In this document: positions 54,897 to 63,580 of the stretch, piece by piece
Layout: every line of letters begins with the position of its first letter
How positions within the stretch are numbered: the stretch's first letter is position 1
Assembly: GCF_042945595.1 (NCBI RefSeq)
Contig: NZ_CP168493.1
Span: 2,728,001 to 2,792,000 of the forward strand
Source of the DNA: Psychrobacillus sp042945595
GTDB taxonomy: Bacteria > Bacillota > Bacilli > Bacillales_A > Planococcaceae
Direction of reading: 5' to 3'
DNA length: 64,000 nt
The notes under the pieces: model-generated
Told to the model about the DNA's origin: nothing
What the model saw: the letters and a program-made list of their open reading frames with translations, nothing else
The model's database searches: none
Program-made: the position numbers and the translations under genes

Positions 54897-56054
54897 ATGA
54901 ATAAAACAAAACTAGTAGATTCAGACTTAATCGCTTGGACAATTGAGCAACGCAGACATTTTCATATGTACCCTGAGCTGTCAGGTCAAGAGTATGAAAC
55001 AGCTGCCTATGTAAAAGGGAAATTAGATGAATTTGGTATCCCAATTAATCCTAAATTTTCTGCTCCAAATATTGTGGCGTATTTTAAAGGCACTGAAGGG
55101 AAAAAGACGATTGCACTTCGAGCGGATATGGATGCACTTCCTCTGAATGAAGAAGGAGATAAGTCTTATATTTCAACGGTTCCTGGCGTTATGCATGGCT
55201 GTGGTCATGACGGACACACGGCAACTTTACTCGCAGTCGCGAAATGGATGAGTACGAACCCGCATTTAGTAAAAAATAATATCGTTTTAATCTTCCAAAG
55301 TTCTGAAGAAGCATCACCGAGCGGGGCGAAGCAGCTTGTCGAAGAAGGCGTTTTAGAAGGAGTCGATGTCATTTACGGCATTCATTATATGTCCAATATG
55401 CCGCTCGGGAAAATTGGTTTTGCGACTGGTCCTGCAATGGCATCTAGCGATGACTTTGACATTGTTATTGAAGGAAAAGGTGGACACGGGGGTAGTCCAC
55501 ACGAAACAGTAGACCCTATCTACATCGCAACTCATTTGATACAGGCATTCCAATCGATTATTAGTAGAAATTTAAATCCTTTATATGCAGGTGTCATTTC
55601 ATTTGGAGGCATGCAGGCTGGAAATTCATACAATGTCATTCCAGATAAAGTACATTTACAGGGTACAATTCGAGCTTTAACGTATGAAGGCGCTGAGTTG
55701 ATGAATACAAAAACTGCTCAACTGACGAAATCTATTTGTGAAAGCTTTGGCGCAACTGGCCATTATCATTTCATCGAAGGCACGCCTCCAGTATACAATC
55801 ATCCAGAAGCATGTGAAGTTGCAAAAGAAATCATCCAAAAGACGTTTGGTGATGAGGTGTTTTTACCATTTGATCCAGTACTCGGAGCGGAAGATTATGC
55901 GTACTACTTAAAAGAAAAAGTAGGTGCCTTTATTAACGTAGGGATGCAAAGTGAAAATAGCCAGTATCCTCACCATCATCCGAAATTTGATATTGATGAG
56001 GCAGCCATACCAGCTGGAATTGAACTAATGATTCATTTAGCTTTATATGCTTAA
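54897..56054 (+). CDS. M20-family amidohydrolase
   Basis: 385 residues, zinc metallopeptidase fold. RADMDALPLNEEGDKS, GVMHGCGHDGHTATLL and FQSSEEASPSGAKQL carry the metal-binding His, Cys, Asp and Glu residues. GKGGHGGSPHETVDPI begins the lid domain, and PVLGAEDYAYYL provides another ligand region. This is the N-acyl-L-amino acid/hippurate hydrolase group. The start at 54897 follows GGAGG by 7 nt; an upstream reading from 54789 runs through YfcC and a hairpin and is rejected. Probably part of a unit with the YfcC transporter. Confidence 0.92.
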   Translation: MNKTKLVDSDLIAWTIEQRRHFHMYPELSGQEYETAAYVKGKLDEFGIPINPKFSAPNIVAYFKGTEGKKTIALRADMDALPLNEEGDKSYISTVPGVMHGCGHDGHTATLLAVAKWMSTNPHLVKNNIVLIFQSSEEASPSGAKQLVEEGVLEGVDVIYGIHYMSNMPLGKIGFATGPAMASSDDFDIVIEGKGGHGGSPHETVDPIYIATHLIQAFQSIISRNLNPLYAGVISFGGMQAGNSYNVIPDKVHLQGTIRALTYEGAELMNTKTAQLTKSICESFGATGHYHFIEGTPPVYNHPEACEVAKEIIQKTFGDEVFLPFDPVLGAEDYAYYLKEKVGAFINVGMQSENSQYPHHHPKFDIDEAAIPAGIELMIHLALYA

Positions 56055-56060
56055 CAATAC

Positions 56061-56103
56061 AAAAGGCGATTTATCCACATTACGTGAGATAAATCGCCTT
56101 TTT
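56061..56103. terminator. Bidirectional terminator
   Basis: AAAAGGCGATTTATC and GATAAATCGCCTTTT, a perfect 15-bp stem with a 12-nt loop, T run on both strands. It sits just after the amidohydrolase stop and downstream of the converging decarboxylase. Confidence 0.92.
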
Positions 56104-56137
56104 GGCTCTAACTAAGAGGTTGGGGTGATCTTATTTT

Positions 56138-56188
56138 GTTCCCTGTGTTAGAAACAAACGTGAAAATCACATTTGTATCTAACACAAA
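56138..56188. repeat. Dispersed palindromic repeat, copy 3 (short form)
   Basis: Keeps GTTCCCTGTG and TTAGAAACAAACGTGAAAAT of the family, then folds back early: 56145-56163 pairs with 56167-56185 over 19 bp with two mismatches and a 3-nt loop. The right half of the longer copies is absent. Confidence 0.7.
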
Positions 56189-56215
56189 GATGATATTTAT
56201 TTCATTATGCGGCGG

Positions 56216-57865
56216 TTAGGATCCTATTAATACGTTCTCATTACTTCTCGTTTTCAGAAAAAATTCTAAGTGTTCTTTTAGAAATCCAACATAACGGTCG
56301 ACTTCTTCTATTGTTGTGTATGGCGAGATTGCAAAAAATTTATGCGCATATACGGATATCCGCTTGTTTGAGTTTGCTGCTTTCACGAGACACTGCTTTT
56401 TGGTATTTCCAAAGAAGACGGTATCACGTTCGATACCAATTACCTCAGCAAACTCGTCATTAAATTGATTAATTTCCGTCATTTCTTCTACGGTTAAACT
56501 TCCGTTCAATTCATCATTCCATTTTTTCTTTTCAGGATAAAAACGGAATGTTGTAATCGGCGAAACCTCATTCGTGATCACCACATTCGAAACTTCTTTT
56601 ATTAACGTTTCTCTAAATGCAATATTGACACGAATATAGTTAGCTAAAAGCTCTTGATAGCCTTCGATTCCAAATGCTAATAAAGACGCATAAATCGCCA
56701 AAGCACTTCCCATTCGCGAACATTCGAGCGTGTAACCTGTATGATAGCTACCATAACCTCGATTCCCAACATACGGCGTTTCCGCTGCATCTAAATCAAC
56801 ATACTTAAGATACTCTCTGTTTTTGATTAAAAATAAACTAGTAATATATGGCGTTTGTCCAAGCTTATGAAAGTCAAAGACCATACTATCTGCAAGCTTG
56901 ATATGTTTAAACTTTTGTTGATAGGATTTCAATACTTCATTAACGTTTTCTTCAAATCGCAAAGGATTACTTTTAAAGTCGTAATTATTAAAGAATGTAT
57001 ACATGCCACCCATAGCAGAGTCTGCATGGATATAGATTGGATATATGTAATGTGTGCGTTCCAATTCTTCCGCTATCCGCTTAATTCCCTCAATATCATC
57101 AACCCCAAATGTATCAGTAGTTCCCATTGAGGCAAGAACATAAAGAGGAACGCCGCCATTTGCTATAACATGCTCCATTTTTTCTTTTAAATCTTCTAGA
57201 TTCATAGAATGATCAGCATTAGCTTTCACGCGAATCATGTTTTCTACGCCAATCCCAGTTGCTTCTACAGATTTATACAGACTGTAGTGTGAGAGCTCTG
57301 AACAGAAGCAATAAAGATTTTGCGGTACACCATTTCGATTAGAGGATGGCGCGTAACGAGCAATGGCAAGACGTAAAGAGTTAAAGACAGCCCCTTGTCC
57401 TCCCCAAGTTGTATATCCTGCACTGATGTTTTCATCGTATCCGATAAGTTTGGATAACATACTAGTTACTTCGATTTCTGCTGTAGCCGCTGCTGGGCCT
57501 TCCACATCCCAAAGGTTGTTCCCATTGACTAGCACCATTACTAAATTTCCGATAATACTGGCAATATTCGGAAGTGGCGCTGCATTGGCTACATAATTTC
57601 GATTGACGTATCGGTGTCCTTCTACCAATTTTAGAAGATCCTGAATCACTTCCTCCATCGGCACACCCGTTTTCGGAACACCTGCCTTTTGAATGACACG
57701 ATTATAATAATCCTCCGTGTACTCGGGCATTTCTCCTAGAGTTAGTTTGTTAGGATCCTTTAATTCATCTATTTTCGTTAATATTGTCCTAAAGTAGGAC
57801 AATATTTCCTCTCTTTGAAAGTCATTCCCGTCCATACTAGGAAATAATTTTTGTACTTCTTTCAT
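56216..57865 (-). CDS. PLP-dependent decarboxylase, group II family
   Basis: 549 residues. The PLP lysine is Lys334 in VFDFHKLGQTPY, the aspartate pairing with the pyridine nitrogen is Asp282 in IHADSAMGG, and AGYTTWGGQGAVFNSLRLA is the cofactor phosphate region. It resembles glutamate/aromatic/tyrosine decarboxylases in fold, but the substrate cannot be assigned. AAGGAGG precedes the ATG. It is single, with terminators on both sides and no transporter in the immediate operon. Confidence 0.82.
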   Translation of the reverse strand: MKEVQKLFPSMDGNDFQREEILSYFRTILTKIDELKDPNKLTLGEMPEYTEDYYNRVIQKAGVPKTGVPMEEVIQDLLKLVEGHRYVNRNYVANAAPLPNIASIIGNLVMVLVNGNNLWDVEGPAAATAEIEVTSMLSKLIGYDENISAGYTTWGGQGAVFNSLRLAIARYAPSSNRNGVPQNLYCFCSELSHYSLYKSVEATGIGVENMIRVKANADHSMNLEDLKEKMEHVIANGGVPLYVLASMGTTDTFGVDDIEGIKRIAEELERTHYIYPIYIHADSAMGGMYTFFNNYDFKSNPLRFEENVNEVLKSYQQKFKHIKLADSMVFDFHKLGQTPYITSLFLIKNREYLKYVDLDAAETPYVGNRGYGSYHTGYTLECSRMGSALAIYASLLAFGIEGYQELLANYIRVNIAFRETLIKEVSNVVITNEVSPITTFRFYPEKKKWNDELNGSLTVEEMTEINQFNDEFAEVIGIERDTVFFGNTKKQCLVKAANSNKRISVYAHKFFAISPYTTIEEVDRYVGFLKEHLEFFLKTRSNENVLIGS

Positions 57866-57955
57866 TGTTTTACCTCCTTGATGTTTTTACTAGAAGTAGT
57901 TTTATTTTTTAAAAATCAGAAAAAAACCGGATAGCACTGCTACAGTTTTTCCCAC

Positions 57956-58003
57956 ATAAAAAGATGCTTCCCACAAGTTGGATCAACCTATAAGAAGCAC
58001 TCT
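57956..58003 (-). terminator. Terminator of the riboswitch-controlled operon
   Basis: On the minus strand AGAGTGCTTC and GAAGCATCT pair outside, AGGTTG and CAACTT inside, followed by TTTTTATG. A second hairpin with a T run (57919-57952) follows before the decarboxylase. Confidence 0.75.
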
Positions 58004-58105
58004 CATATTTATCAGTCAGCATGGTGAATATCTTTATACTGCTACACTGACCTTATTTTAAGCATCTTGACCCACTTTAGCATCCGCAGTTTCAAAACCA
58101 TGATT

Positions 58106-59236
58106 TCATGTAAGTGGTAATTTATTTACATCATTTTTTAACTCTACAAGACTCTTTGCTTCCTGAACAAGTTTTTGCATTGTATTTAGCTCATCATCAC
58201 TAATTTCTATTAATTCCTCAAACATTTCAACAGATTCTCGAGAGATAGAAGCTATCTCAACAATTGTTGCCATTATCTGTTGAGAAGAAGAAGATAATTC
58301 TTCTGTACTTGCAGAAGAATGTTCATTATTTTCAGCAATGATCTTTGTAGTAGATAGGATTTTTTCGAACATGGTTCCAACCTCTACAATAGTCGTATTT
58401 GTATCTTTAAATTCTTCTGTTCCCTGCTGCATTGAGTTGACAACTATGTCAGTGTCTTCTTGTATATTCTTAACAATATTTGATACTTCAATAGAAGACT
58501 GGCGTGATTGTTCGGCCAACTTTCGAACCTCATCCGCAACAACCGCAAATCCTTTACCATGTTCACCCGCACGGGCAGCTTCTATTGCCGCATTCAGTGC
58601 CAATAAATTAATTTGTTCTGCAATCCCTGAAATCACTTTTACAATAGTTCCGATTTCGTGAGATTTTTCTCCGAGTTTATTTATTGCATCGAATGTTGTA
58701 TTTACCGTTTGATTAAACTGCTCCATTTTTCCTAAGGAATCCTTTAGCTTCTCGTTTCCTTCTTGCGTCAATTCTAATGTAGTAATCGATTGTTCTGAAA
58801 TTTGATTTGATCTCACTGATAATTCTTCGATAGCCTGTGACATTTCTTCCATAGATTCGGCACTTTCTTCTGTAGCTACTAATTGTTTCTGTAATCCTCT
58901 ACCTACCTCATCAATTGCCGCTCTAACTATATCTGCTTTCTCAGATGCATAATCACCGATTTCAGCGAGATTTTCTCCTTTTTCATTTACATTTTTTGAA
59001 AATGAAATGAACTTTTCCCTTACACTGCTAAAAAACTCAATAAGTTGATTAAATACAGCATGATCAGTACTTCTTTCATCGACTATGCTTGTGATATTAC
59101 CCGCTGATATTTCTTTCATTCCATTTATTATTTCTTTATGAATATGAGAACGATGTTTTAGTGAAAAATATCGGTACGCAAAATACACCGATACCACCAT
59201 TAAGATAACAATTATTCCTAGCATAATAGCTTCCAT
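58106..59236 (-). CDS. Methyl-accepting chemotaxis-type protein without sensor domain
   Basis: 376 residues. A single N-terminal membrane segment (about 4-24, IMLGIIVILMVVSVYFAYRYF) leads directly into a HAMP-like linker and a long coiled coil. The signalling hairpin tip is EAARAGEHGKGFAVVADE near residues 219-236. There is no periplasmic or PAS domain, so input must come from the membrane, the cytoplasm or partner proteins. Possible methylation helices lie on both sides (EESAESMEEMSQAIEEL; SASTEELSSSSQQIM). Third gene of a three-gene operon behind a c-di-GMP riboswitch. AGGGGA stands 10 nt before the ATG. Confidence 0.9.
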   Translation of the reverse strand: MEAIMLGIIVILMVVSVYFAYRYFSLKHRSHIHKEIINGMKEISAGNITSIVDERSTDHAVFNQLIEFFSSVREKFISFSKNVNEKGENLAEIGDYASEKADIVRAAIDEVGRGLQKQLVATEESAESMEEMSQAIEELSVRSNQISEQSITTLELTQEGNEKLKDSLGKMEQFNQTVNTTFDAINKLGEKSHEIGTIVKVISGIAEQINLLALNAAIEAARAGEHGKGFAVVADEVRKLAEQSRQSSIEVSNIVKNIQEDTDIVVNSMQQGTEEFKDTNTTIVEVGTMFEKILSTTKIIAENNEHSSASTEELSSSSQQIMATIVEIASISRESVEMFEELIEISDDELNTMQKLVQEAKSLVELKNDVNKLPLT

Positions 59237-59275
59237 TATAAATAAATCCCCTAACTCCTAATATTTATGAATATT

Positions 59276-59986
59276 TTAAAGCTCTTTTATAAGGATATAT
59301 GTTCCATCCGCTACATTTGTAGGAATACCAATCAGCTTACTATTATCCTGATATTTATGAACAATATAATTTCCTTCTAAATCTTTATATTTTTTCATAT
59401 TATGATATTTTTCCATTACACGTATTGACTTCGGGTTTGTTGCTTCTCCTAAAACAGCCTTCACCCCTTGTGTTGATGCCTTTGTTATCAATGTATTTCC
59501 TAATTGCTGAATAATTTCGTGACGGTCATGTTCAGCTATTACTCCTAACATAAACAGGTGTAATAACTCTCCATCTTTTATTTCTTTTCCGTTTCGTTTT
59601 TTATAATCTTCCATGAAACGTTTATCCACATCCTCCAGAACACGAAGAATTACATTCATATCATAAAAAGAACCTTCAAATATATCTTCTCCGATAATCT
59701 CTGGTGCATTTGTATCTCCAGCAAGCACACCAACAACATGATTATTAATATTCTGAGCCACTGCGCAGTATCCTTGCTCTATTGTAGAGTCTAAATAATC
59801 CTTGGTAAACGCATAGAAATCTTCATAACCTATATTTAATTGACCTACCATCGGTTCCTGAACCCATTTCCCTGAAACATCCATTCCGATGAATGAACGA
59901 GCTAGACACTCAGCTGCTTTTTGAATTAAATCTGTTTGTTCCTTCGTTATAATTTCATAAGTATACAATTCTTGTGTTGTTTGCAC
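59276..59986 (-). CDS. GNAT-like acyltransferase of unknown substrate
   Basis: 236 residues. The order of elements suggests a GNAT fold: an N-terminal strand-helix region (TDLIQKAAECLARSFIGM), the central strand CAVAQNINNHVVGVLAG, then LLHLFMLGVIAEHDRHEIIQQLGNTLITKAS, where the strand and acetyl-CoA-binding helix are expected. The segment NPKSIRVMEKYHNMKKYKDL is the usual late GNAT motif. The pyrophosphate loop (AEHDRHEIIQQL) departs from the standard Q/RxxGxG/A, so activity needs proof. It lies between the STAS-like gene (57-bp gap) and the MCP gene (39-bp gap). Confidence 0.6.
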   Translation of the reverse strand: MQTTQELYTYEIITKEQTDLIQKAAECLARSFIGMDVSGKWVQEPMVGQLNIGYEDFYAFTKDYLDSTIEQGYCAVAQNINNHVVGVLAGDTNAPEIIGEDIFEGSFYDMNVILRVLEDVDKRFMEDYKKRNGKEIKDGELLHLFMLGVIAEHDRHEIIQQLGNTLITKASTQGVKAVLGEATNPKSIRVMEKYHNMKKYKDLEGNYIVHKYQDNSKLIGIPTNVADGTYILIKEL

Positions 59987-60043
59987 TTATTGATCTTCCT
60001 TTCAAATTATAAAATAAAAATTCCCTTTCTATTGGGCCTAACA

Positions 60044-60412
60044 TCACATAGAATGATTTACTTTATCGATAAATGTACCTGTGAACTTAATTCTTTCAAG
60101 TGCATTCCTAACTTGCACTTGAGCAATTTTAGAAGAAGGTTTTACTACAAGGATATCCTTAAATCCTAAGCTAGAATAAAATTGCATCGTTTGTTCCAAC
60201 TGCGGTACAACCTTTGATGGTACTGGTGTTTGGTGCGTACCATCGACAACAAACGTATAGTTTTGTCTTGATACTTTATTAATCGTATCCTGTAAATCTA
60301 TCATGTAACCTTCTACATCTTCCTCTTTCATTAATCCGTGCACCTGTACATGAACTTCCTTCGCAACCTCATCAATTGCCATTTTATACTTCTTTTTATC
60401 TACGACTATCAT
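60044..60412 (-). CDS. STAS/SpoIIAA-like small protein
   Basis: 122 residues, soluble. The alternation of strands and helices (VHVQVHGLMKEEDVEGYMID, NYTFVVDGTHQTPVP, YSSLGFKDILVVKPSSKIAQ, NALERIKFTGTFI) fits a STAS/SpoIIAA-like fold. The conserved Ser of anti-sigma antagonists is not obvious; the corresponding loop reads DGTHQTPVPSKV. First gene of the operon, 8 nt after AGGAG, and about 75 bp downstream of the riboswitch terminator. Assignment is by pattern only. Confidence 0.6.
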   Translation of the reverse strand: MIVVDKKKYKMAIDEVAKEVHVQVHGLMKEEDVEGYMIDLQDTINKVSRQNYTFVVDGTHQTPVPSKVVPQLEQTMQFYSSLGFKDILVVKPSSKIAQVQVRNALERIKFTGTFIDKVNHSM

Positions 60413-60486
60413 CCTTTGATCTCCTTTTTCGTTATAGTCTGCTTTACTTCATCGTTGACATTTATCCATTCTTTTCGTAAGAGTGC

Positions 60487-60523
60487 AATAAATAAAAGCT
60501 ATCCCAGATATAGATAGGATAGC
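60487..60523 (-). terminator. Riboswitch expression-platform terminator
   Basis: On the minus strand GCTATCC and GGATAGC arms (60498-60523) with a 12-nt loop are followed by TTTTATTTATT. It lies 22 nt past the aptamer and before the first gene. Confidence 0.85.
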
Positions 60524-60542
60524 CAAATAATCGTAATTATTC

Positions 60543-60622
60543 TTGGCAACCCGACTATCGTTATCCAAGAAGGATTTTAGACTCGTAGCTTTGCGTCCTT
60601 ACCTTTCGATAAGTTTGCCTTT
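60543..60622 (-). promoter_or_regulatory. Cyclic di-GMP-I (GEMM) riboswitch aptamer
   Basis: The minus strand reads GGCAAAC, CTTATC-GAAA-GGTAAG (stem with GAAA tetraloop), then GACGCAAAGC, and closes with AGTCGGGTTGCC, which pairs with the opening GGCAAC-type arm. These are the conserved blocks of the GEMM-I class in the right order and spacing: P1, the GAAA-capped P2, the ACGCAAAGC junction, the P3 arm and the closing strand. The second arm (60555-60594) is of usual length. A terminator follows 22 nt later. Ligand choice between c-di-GMP and cGAMP-type variants was not resolved. Confidence 0.9.
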
Positions 60623-60674
60623 TTCAGTTTTAGAAAAAAATAGTACTAATATCATGCTTATATATTACTATCAC

Positions 60675-60703
60675 ATTATATATTACTTGTCATTTTTTGT
60701 CGA
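60675..60703 (-). promoter_or_regulatory. Promoter of the riboswitch operon
   Basis: TCGACA, 17 bp, TATAAT on the minus strand: sigma-A-like, one mismatch in the -35. It gives a leader of about 45 nt before the aptamer. No sigma-D (chemotaxis) type promoter was seen. Confidence 0.6.
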
Positions 60704-60720
60704 ACTAAATTGTCATTATT

Positions 60721-60790
60721 TTAGAAACAAACATGAAAAATAAAACATTCACGTTTTTTTGAATTAACGCGAATGTTTCTTGTGTAGGGA
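60721..60790. repeat. Dispersed palindromic repeat, copy 4
   Basis: TTAGAAACAAACATGAAAAA, then AACATTCACGTT and AACGCGAATGTTTCT as the right arm. It lies just upstream of the riboswitch promoter. Confidence 0.8.
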
Positions 60791-60810
60791 AAGTATTTAT
60801 TTTCACTACC

Positions 60811-60855
60811 AAAAAGCCACGATCACCGAGTCTTCTTCGGTAATCGTGGCTTTTA
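60811..60855 (-). terminator. Terminator of the SstT-like gene
   Basis: AAAAGCCACGAT and ATCGTGGCTTTT outer arms with ACCGA/TCGGT inside, about 90 bp past the stop. T runs on both strands. Confidence 0.9.
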
Positions 60856-60945
60856 AACCTTTATAGATAGCATTCAATCAGATGAATACCTTTATGCTTG
60901 GGGAAACCATAAAATTCTATATTCTTTCTTCTAATATCGTAGATC

Positions 60946-62181
60946 CTAAGAATTCATAGTAACTACTTTAGCTTCTTTACGTTCTTTAGCGTGCTCTGCT
61001 GTAGCTGTGAACAGTACATCAGAGGATGAATTCAGTGCAGTTTCACAAGAGTCTTGAACAACACCGATGATAAAACCAACACCAACAACTTGCATAGCAA
61101 TATCATTTGGAACTCCAAATAAATTACATGCTAGTGGGATAAGTAAAAGTGATCCGCCTGCAACACCTGATGCACCTGCTGCAGAGATAGCTGCTACAAC
61201 ACAAAGCATAAGTGCAGTGACAAAATCAACTTGAATGCCAAGCGTATTTACTGTTGCAAGAGTTAGCACAGCAATGGTAACGGCTGCACCAGCCATATTA
61301 ATAGTAGCACCTAGAGGGATTGACACTGCATAAGTATCCTCATCTAAGCCAAGTTTTTCACATAATTTCATATTTACCGGAATATTTGCAGCTGAACTAC
61401 GTGTAAAGAATGCTGTAATACCACTTTCTCTTAAAACCATTAAAACAAGTGGATAAGGATTTTTTCGCGTATAGATAAATACGATTAACGGATTTACTAC
61501 AAGCGCGATAAACAACATACACCCTACTAAAATTAAGATTAATCTACCATAATCGAGTAAAGCAGAAAGACCACTTGTTACAATTGCATCAAAAACAAGT
61601 CCCATAATTCCAAGGGGCGCTAAATTAATCACCCATTGTACTATTTTAGTAATTGCATCCGAAAAATTTCCTAACATGTCTTTCGTATTTTGATTCGCAT
61701 TTTTTAGTGCTAGACCAAGAACTACTGCCCACATTAATATACCTAGATAATTAGCATTTGCTATTGCAGCAATTGGATTGGAAACTAAGTTAAATAGTAA
61801 TGTTTCAATAACTTGAGCAATGCCTTCTGGTGGAGATAGATCTGCTGCTCCTGTCGTTAGTGTTAGTGTAATTGGGAACAAAAAACTTGCAACTACTGCG
61901 ACAGCCCCTGCAAGGAATGTACCAATTGCATAGAGACCAAGAATCGATTTCATATTCGTTTTCTTACCACTTTTATGTACGGCAATCGCATGCATCACTA
62001 TGAATAATACTAATATTGGCGCAACTGCCTTTAATGCACCGACAAATAAAGAACCAAAAATGGAGATCCAACTTGCGCCATCAGGAATGGTTACAGCTAA
62101 GATAACACCGACAATAATACCGATAACAATCCTTTTAACCAGGCTCACTCGATTCCATTTACCTAATAATTTTTTCATCAT
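60946..62181 (-). CDS. Sodium:serine/threonine symporter (SstT-like)
   Basis: 411 residues, DAACS (glutamate transporter) fold with eight membrane segments and two hairpins. FFTRSSAANIPVNMKLCEKL is the serine-rich HP1 region, SIPLGATINMAGAAVTIAV is the TM7 NMxG-type motif, and AAGASGVAGGSLLLIPLACNLFG is HP2. The set matches SstT more than GltP. Two adjacent ATGs follow GGGGGA; the first (62181) is given, the second (62178) has slightly better spacing, and the longer reading from 62229 is not supported. Confidence 0.88.
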   Translation of the reverse strand: MMKKLLGKWNRVSLVKRIVIGIIVGVILAVTIPDGASWISIFGSLFVGALKAVAPILVLFIVMHAIAVHKSGKKTNMKSILGLYAIGTFLAGAVAVVASFLFPITLTLTTGAADLSPPEGIAQVIETLLFNLVSNPIAAIANANYLGILMWAVVLGLALKNANQNTKDMLGNFSDAITKIVQWVINLAPLGIMGLVFDAIVTSGLSALLDYGRLILILVGCMLFIALVVNPLIVFIYTRKNPYPLVLMVLRESGITAFFTRSSAANIPVNMKLCEKLGLDEDTYAVSIPLGATINMAGAAVTIAVLTLATVNTLGIQVDFVTALMLCVVAAISAAGASGVAGGSLLLIPLACNLFGVPNDIAMQVVGVGFIIGVVQDSCETALNSSSDVLFTATAEHAKERKEAKVVTMNS

Positions 62182-62360
62182 ACTATCCCCCAAAATTTTC
62201 TTAAAACTCCCATGATAAAAAATGCACAATCACTTTTCCTCATAAAAATAATATATACTTATTTTAACATTAAGTAGACTGATATTTTATTTTAACACAA
62301 ATTTTTAGAATTTTGCATTGTTATTTTTTGTTAGGCAAAATTTTGGAATTTCTTAAATTT

Positions 62361-62441
62361 GTTCCCTAAGTTAGAAACAAACATGAAAATCACAACATTC
62401 ACGTTTGTTCGAATTAACATGAATCTTTCTGAAATAGGGAC
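62361..62441. repeat. Dispersed palindromic repeat, copy 5 (most complete)
   Basis: Begins GTTCCCTAAG and ends AATAGGGAC, so the outer ends also pair. Inside are TTAGAAACAAACATGAAAAT, AACATTCACGTTTGTT and AACATGAATCTTTCTGA. It lies in the 520-bp gap between the SstT-like gene and the YitT-like gene; the rest of that gap shows no gene. Confidence 0.85.
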
Positions 62442-62701
62442 ATGATTTTAACTGCTCAATTTAGATAATTCACGAGTTTGGTTTTCAGTATGTAATTTTC
62501 ATAGATTTTCCAAGCTGCATTCCCATTCCTAAAATCATTCTATTCTGAAAGGTATTTATCACTTTGGAGTTTAATGTATAAGAAAATGATCGTAGATACA
62601 ACATAGATGAATGGATGCAGAAGTTTTAGTCAAATATTAAAGCCTCATAAATAATTGAATAAACACAGTCATTCACCATTCTTTTAAAGGAGTGCATACT
62701 T

Positions 62702-63550
62702 ATGTCAACTACCGAAAAAAAAAGCACATCCATTGTTATAGATTTGCTTTCAATAATTATTGGTACAGTGGTTTCTGCTGTTGCACTTAATATGTTGATT
62801 ATTCCCGCAGGATTACTATCTGGTGGTTTAACTGGGATTGCTCAATTTATTCATCATTTTTTCCCGATTAATGTTGGCGTATTTTATTTTGTATTAAATA
62901 TCCCATTAATGGTGCTTGCCTATAAATTATTAGGGACAAAGTTTAGTATTTTTACGATGATTGCCATCATTTTATTATCTGGTTTTATATATCTTTTCCC
63001 CGTTCAACAATTATGGACGGATAATACAATCCTCGCTGCAATTTTTGGCGGTACACTTAATGGAATTGGGTGCGGAATTGTTTTAAGAAGAGGTGGCTCG
63101 CAAGGTGGGCTTGATATTCTGTCTAGGGTCATTACGAAATACTACAATGTATCTATAGGAAAAGCCAGTTTAGTTGTAAATGTACTAATTGTCATCGTTT
63201 CTGGTTTTATTTTTGGTGGTGAAATCGCCTTATTTACGATTATTTCAATGTTTGCAACGATGAAAACATATGAAATCATTTTAAGTCACGTCAATCGTGT
63301 ATCTGTCTTAATCATTACTAATAGCGGCGAAGAAGTCAGTCACGAAATCAATGTGAAGTTACAACGCGGAACAACGATGTGGGATGCAACTGGTGGATAT
63401 ACCCATGATCAAAAAACGGTCTTATTTTGTGTGACAGTTGTAGGGGAATTGGCAAACTTGAAAAAAATTGTGAGACAAATCGATTCACACGCCTTCGTTA
63501 GCGTCATTTCAACTCAAAACGTTATTGGACGATTTCATCAAATATGGTGA
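62702..63550 (+). CDS. YitT-family membrane protein
   Basis: 282 residues. About five or six N-terminal membrane segments (SIIIGTVVSAVALNMLIIPAGLLSGGLTGI and GGTLNGIGCGIVLRRGGSQGGLDILSR) are followed by a cytosolic DUF2179 domain (about 200-282, RVSVLIITNSGEEVSHEIN to AFVSVISTQNVIGRF). This arrangement is that of the YitT/YpjC family, whose transported substrate is not established. AAAGGAG stands before the ATG. Confidence 0.9.
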   Translation: MSTTEKKSTSIVIDLLSIIIGTVVSAVALNMLIIPAGLLSGGLTGIAQFIHHFFPINVGVFYFVLNIPLMVLAYKLLGTKFSIFTMIAIILLSGFIYLFPVQQLWTDNTILAAIFGGTLNGIGCGIVLRRGGSQGGLDILSRVITKYYNVSIGKASLVVNVLIVIVSGFIFGGEIALFTIISMFATMKTYEIILSHVNRVSVLIITNSGEEVSHEINVKLQRGTTMWDATGGYTHDQKTVLFCVTVVGELANLKKIVRQIDSHAFVSVISTQNVIGRFHQIW

Positions 63551-63580
63551 AATGTATATAGAAAACTGCCTGTACATTTA

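Noticed and set aside
60543..60743. 66-residue plus-strand ORF
   Set aside because: It is antisense to the riboswitch aptamer and promoter and has no ribosome binding site.
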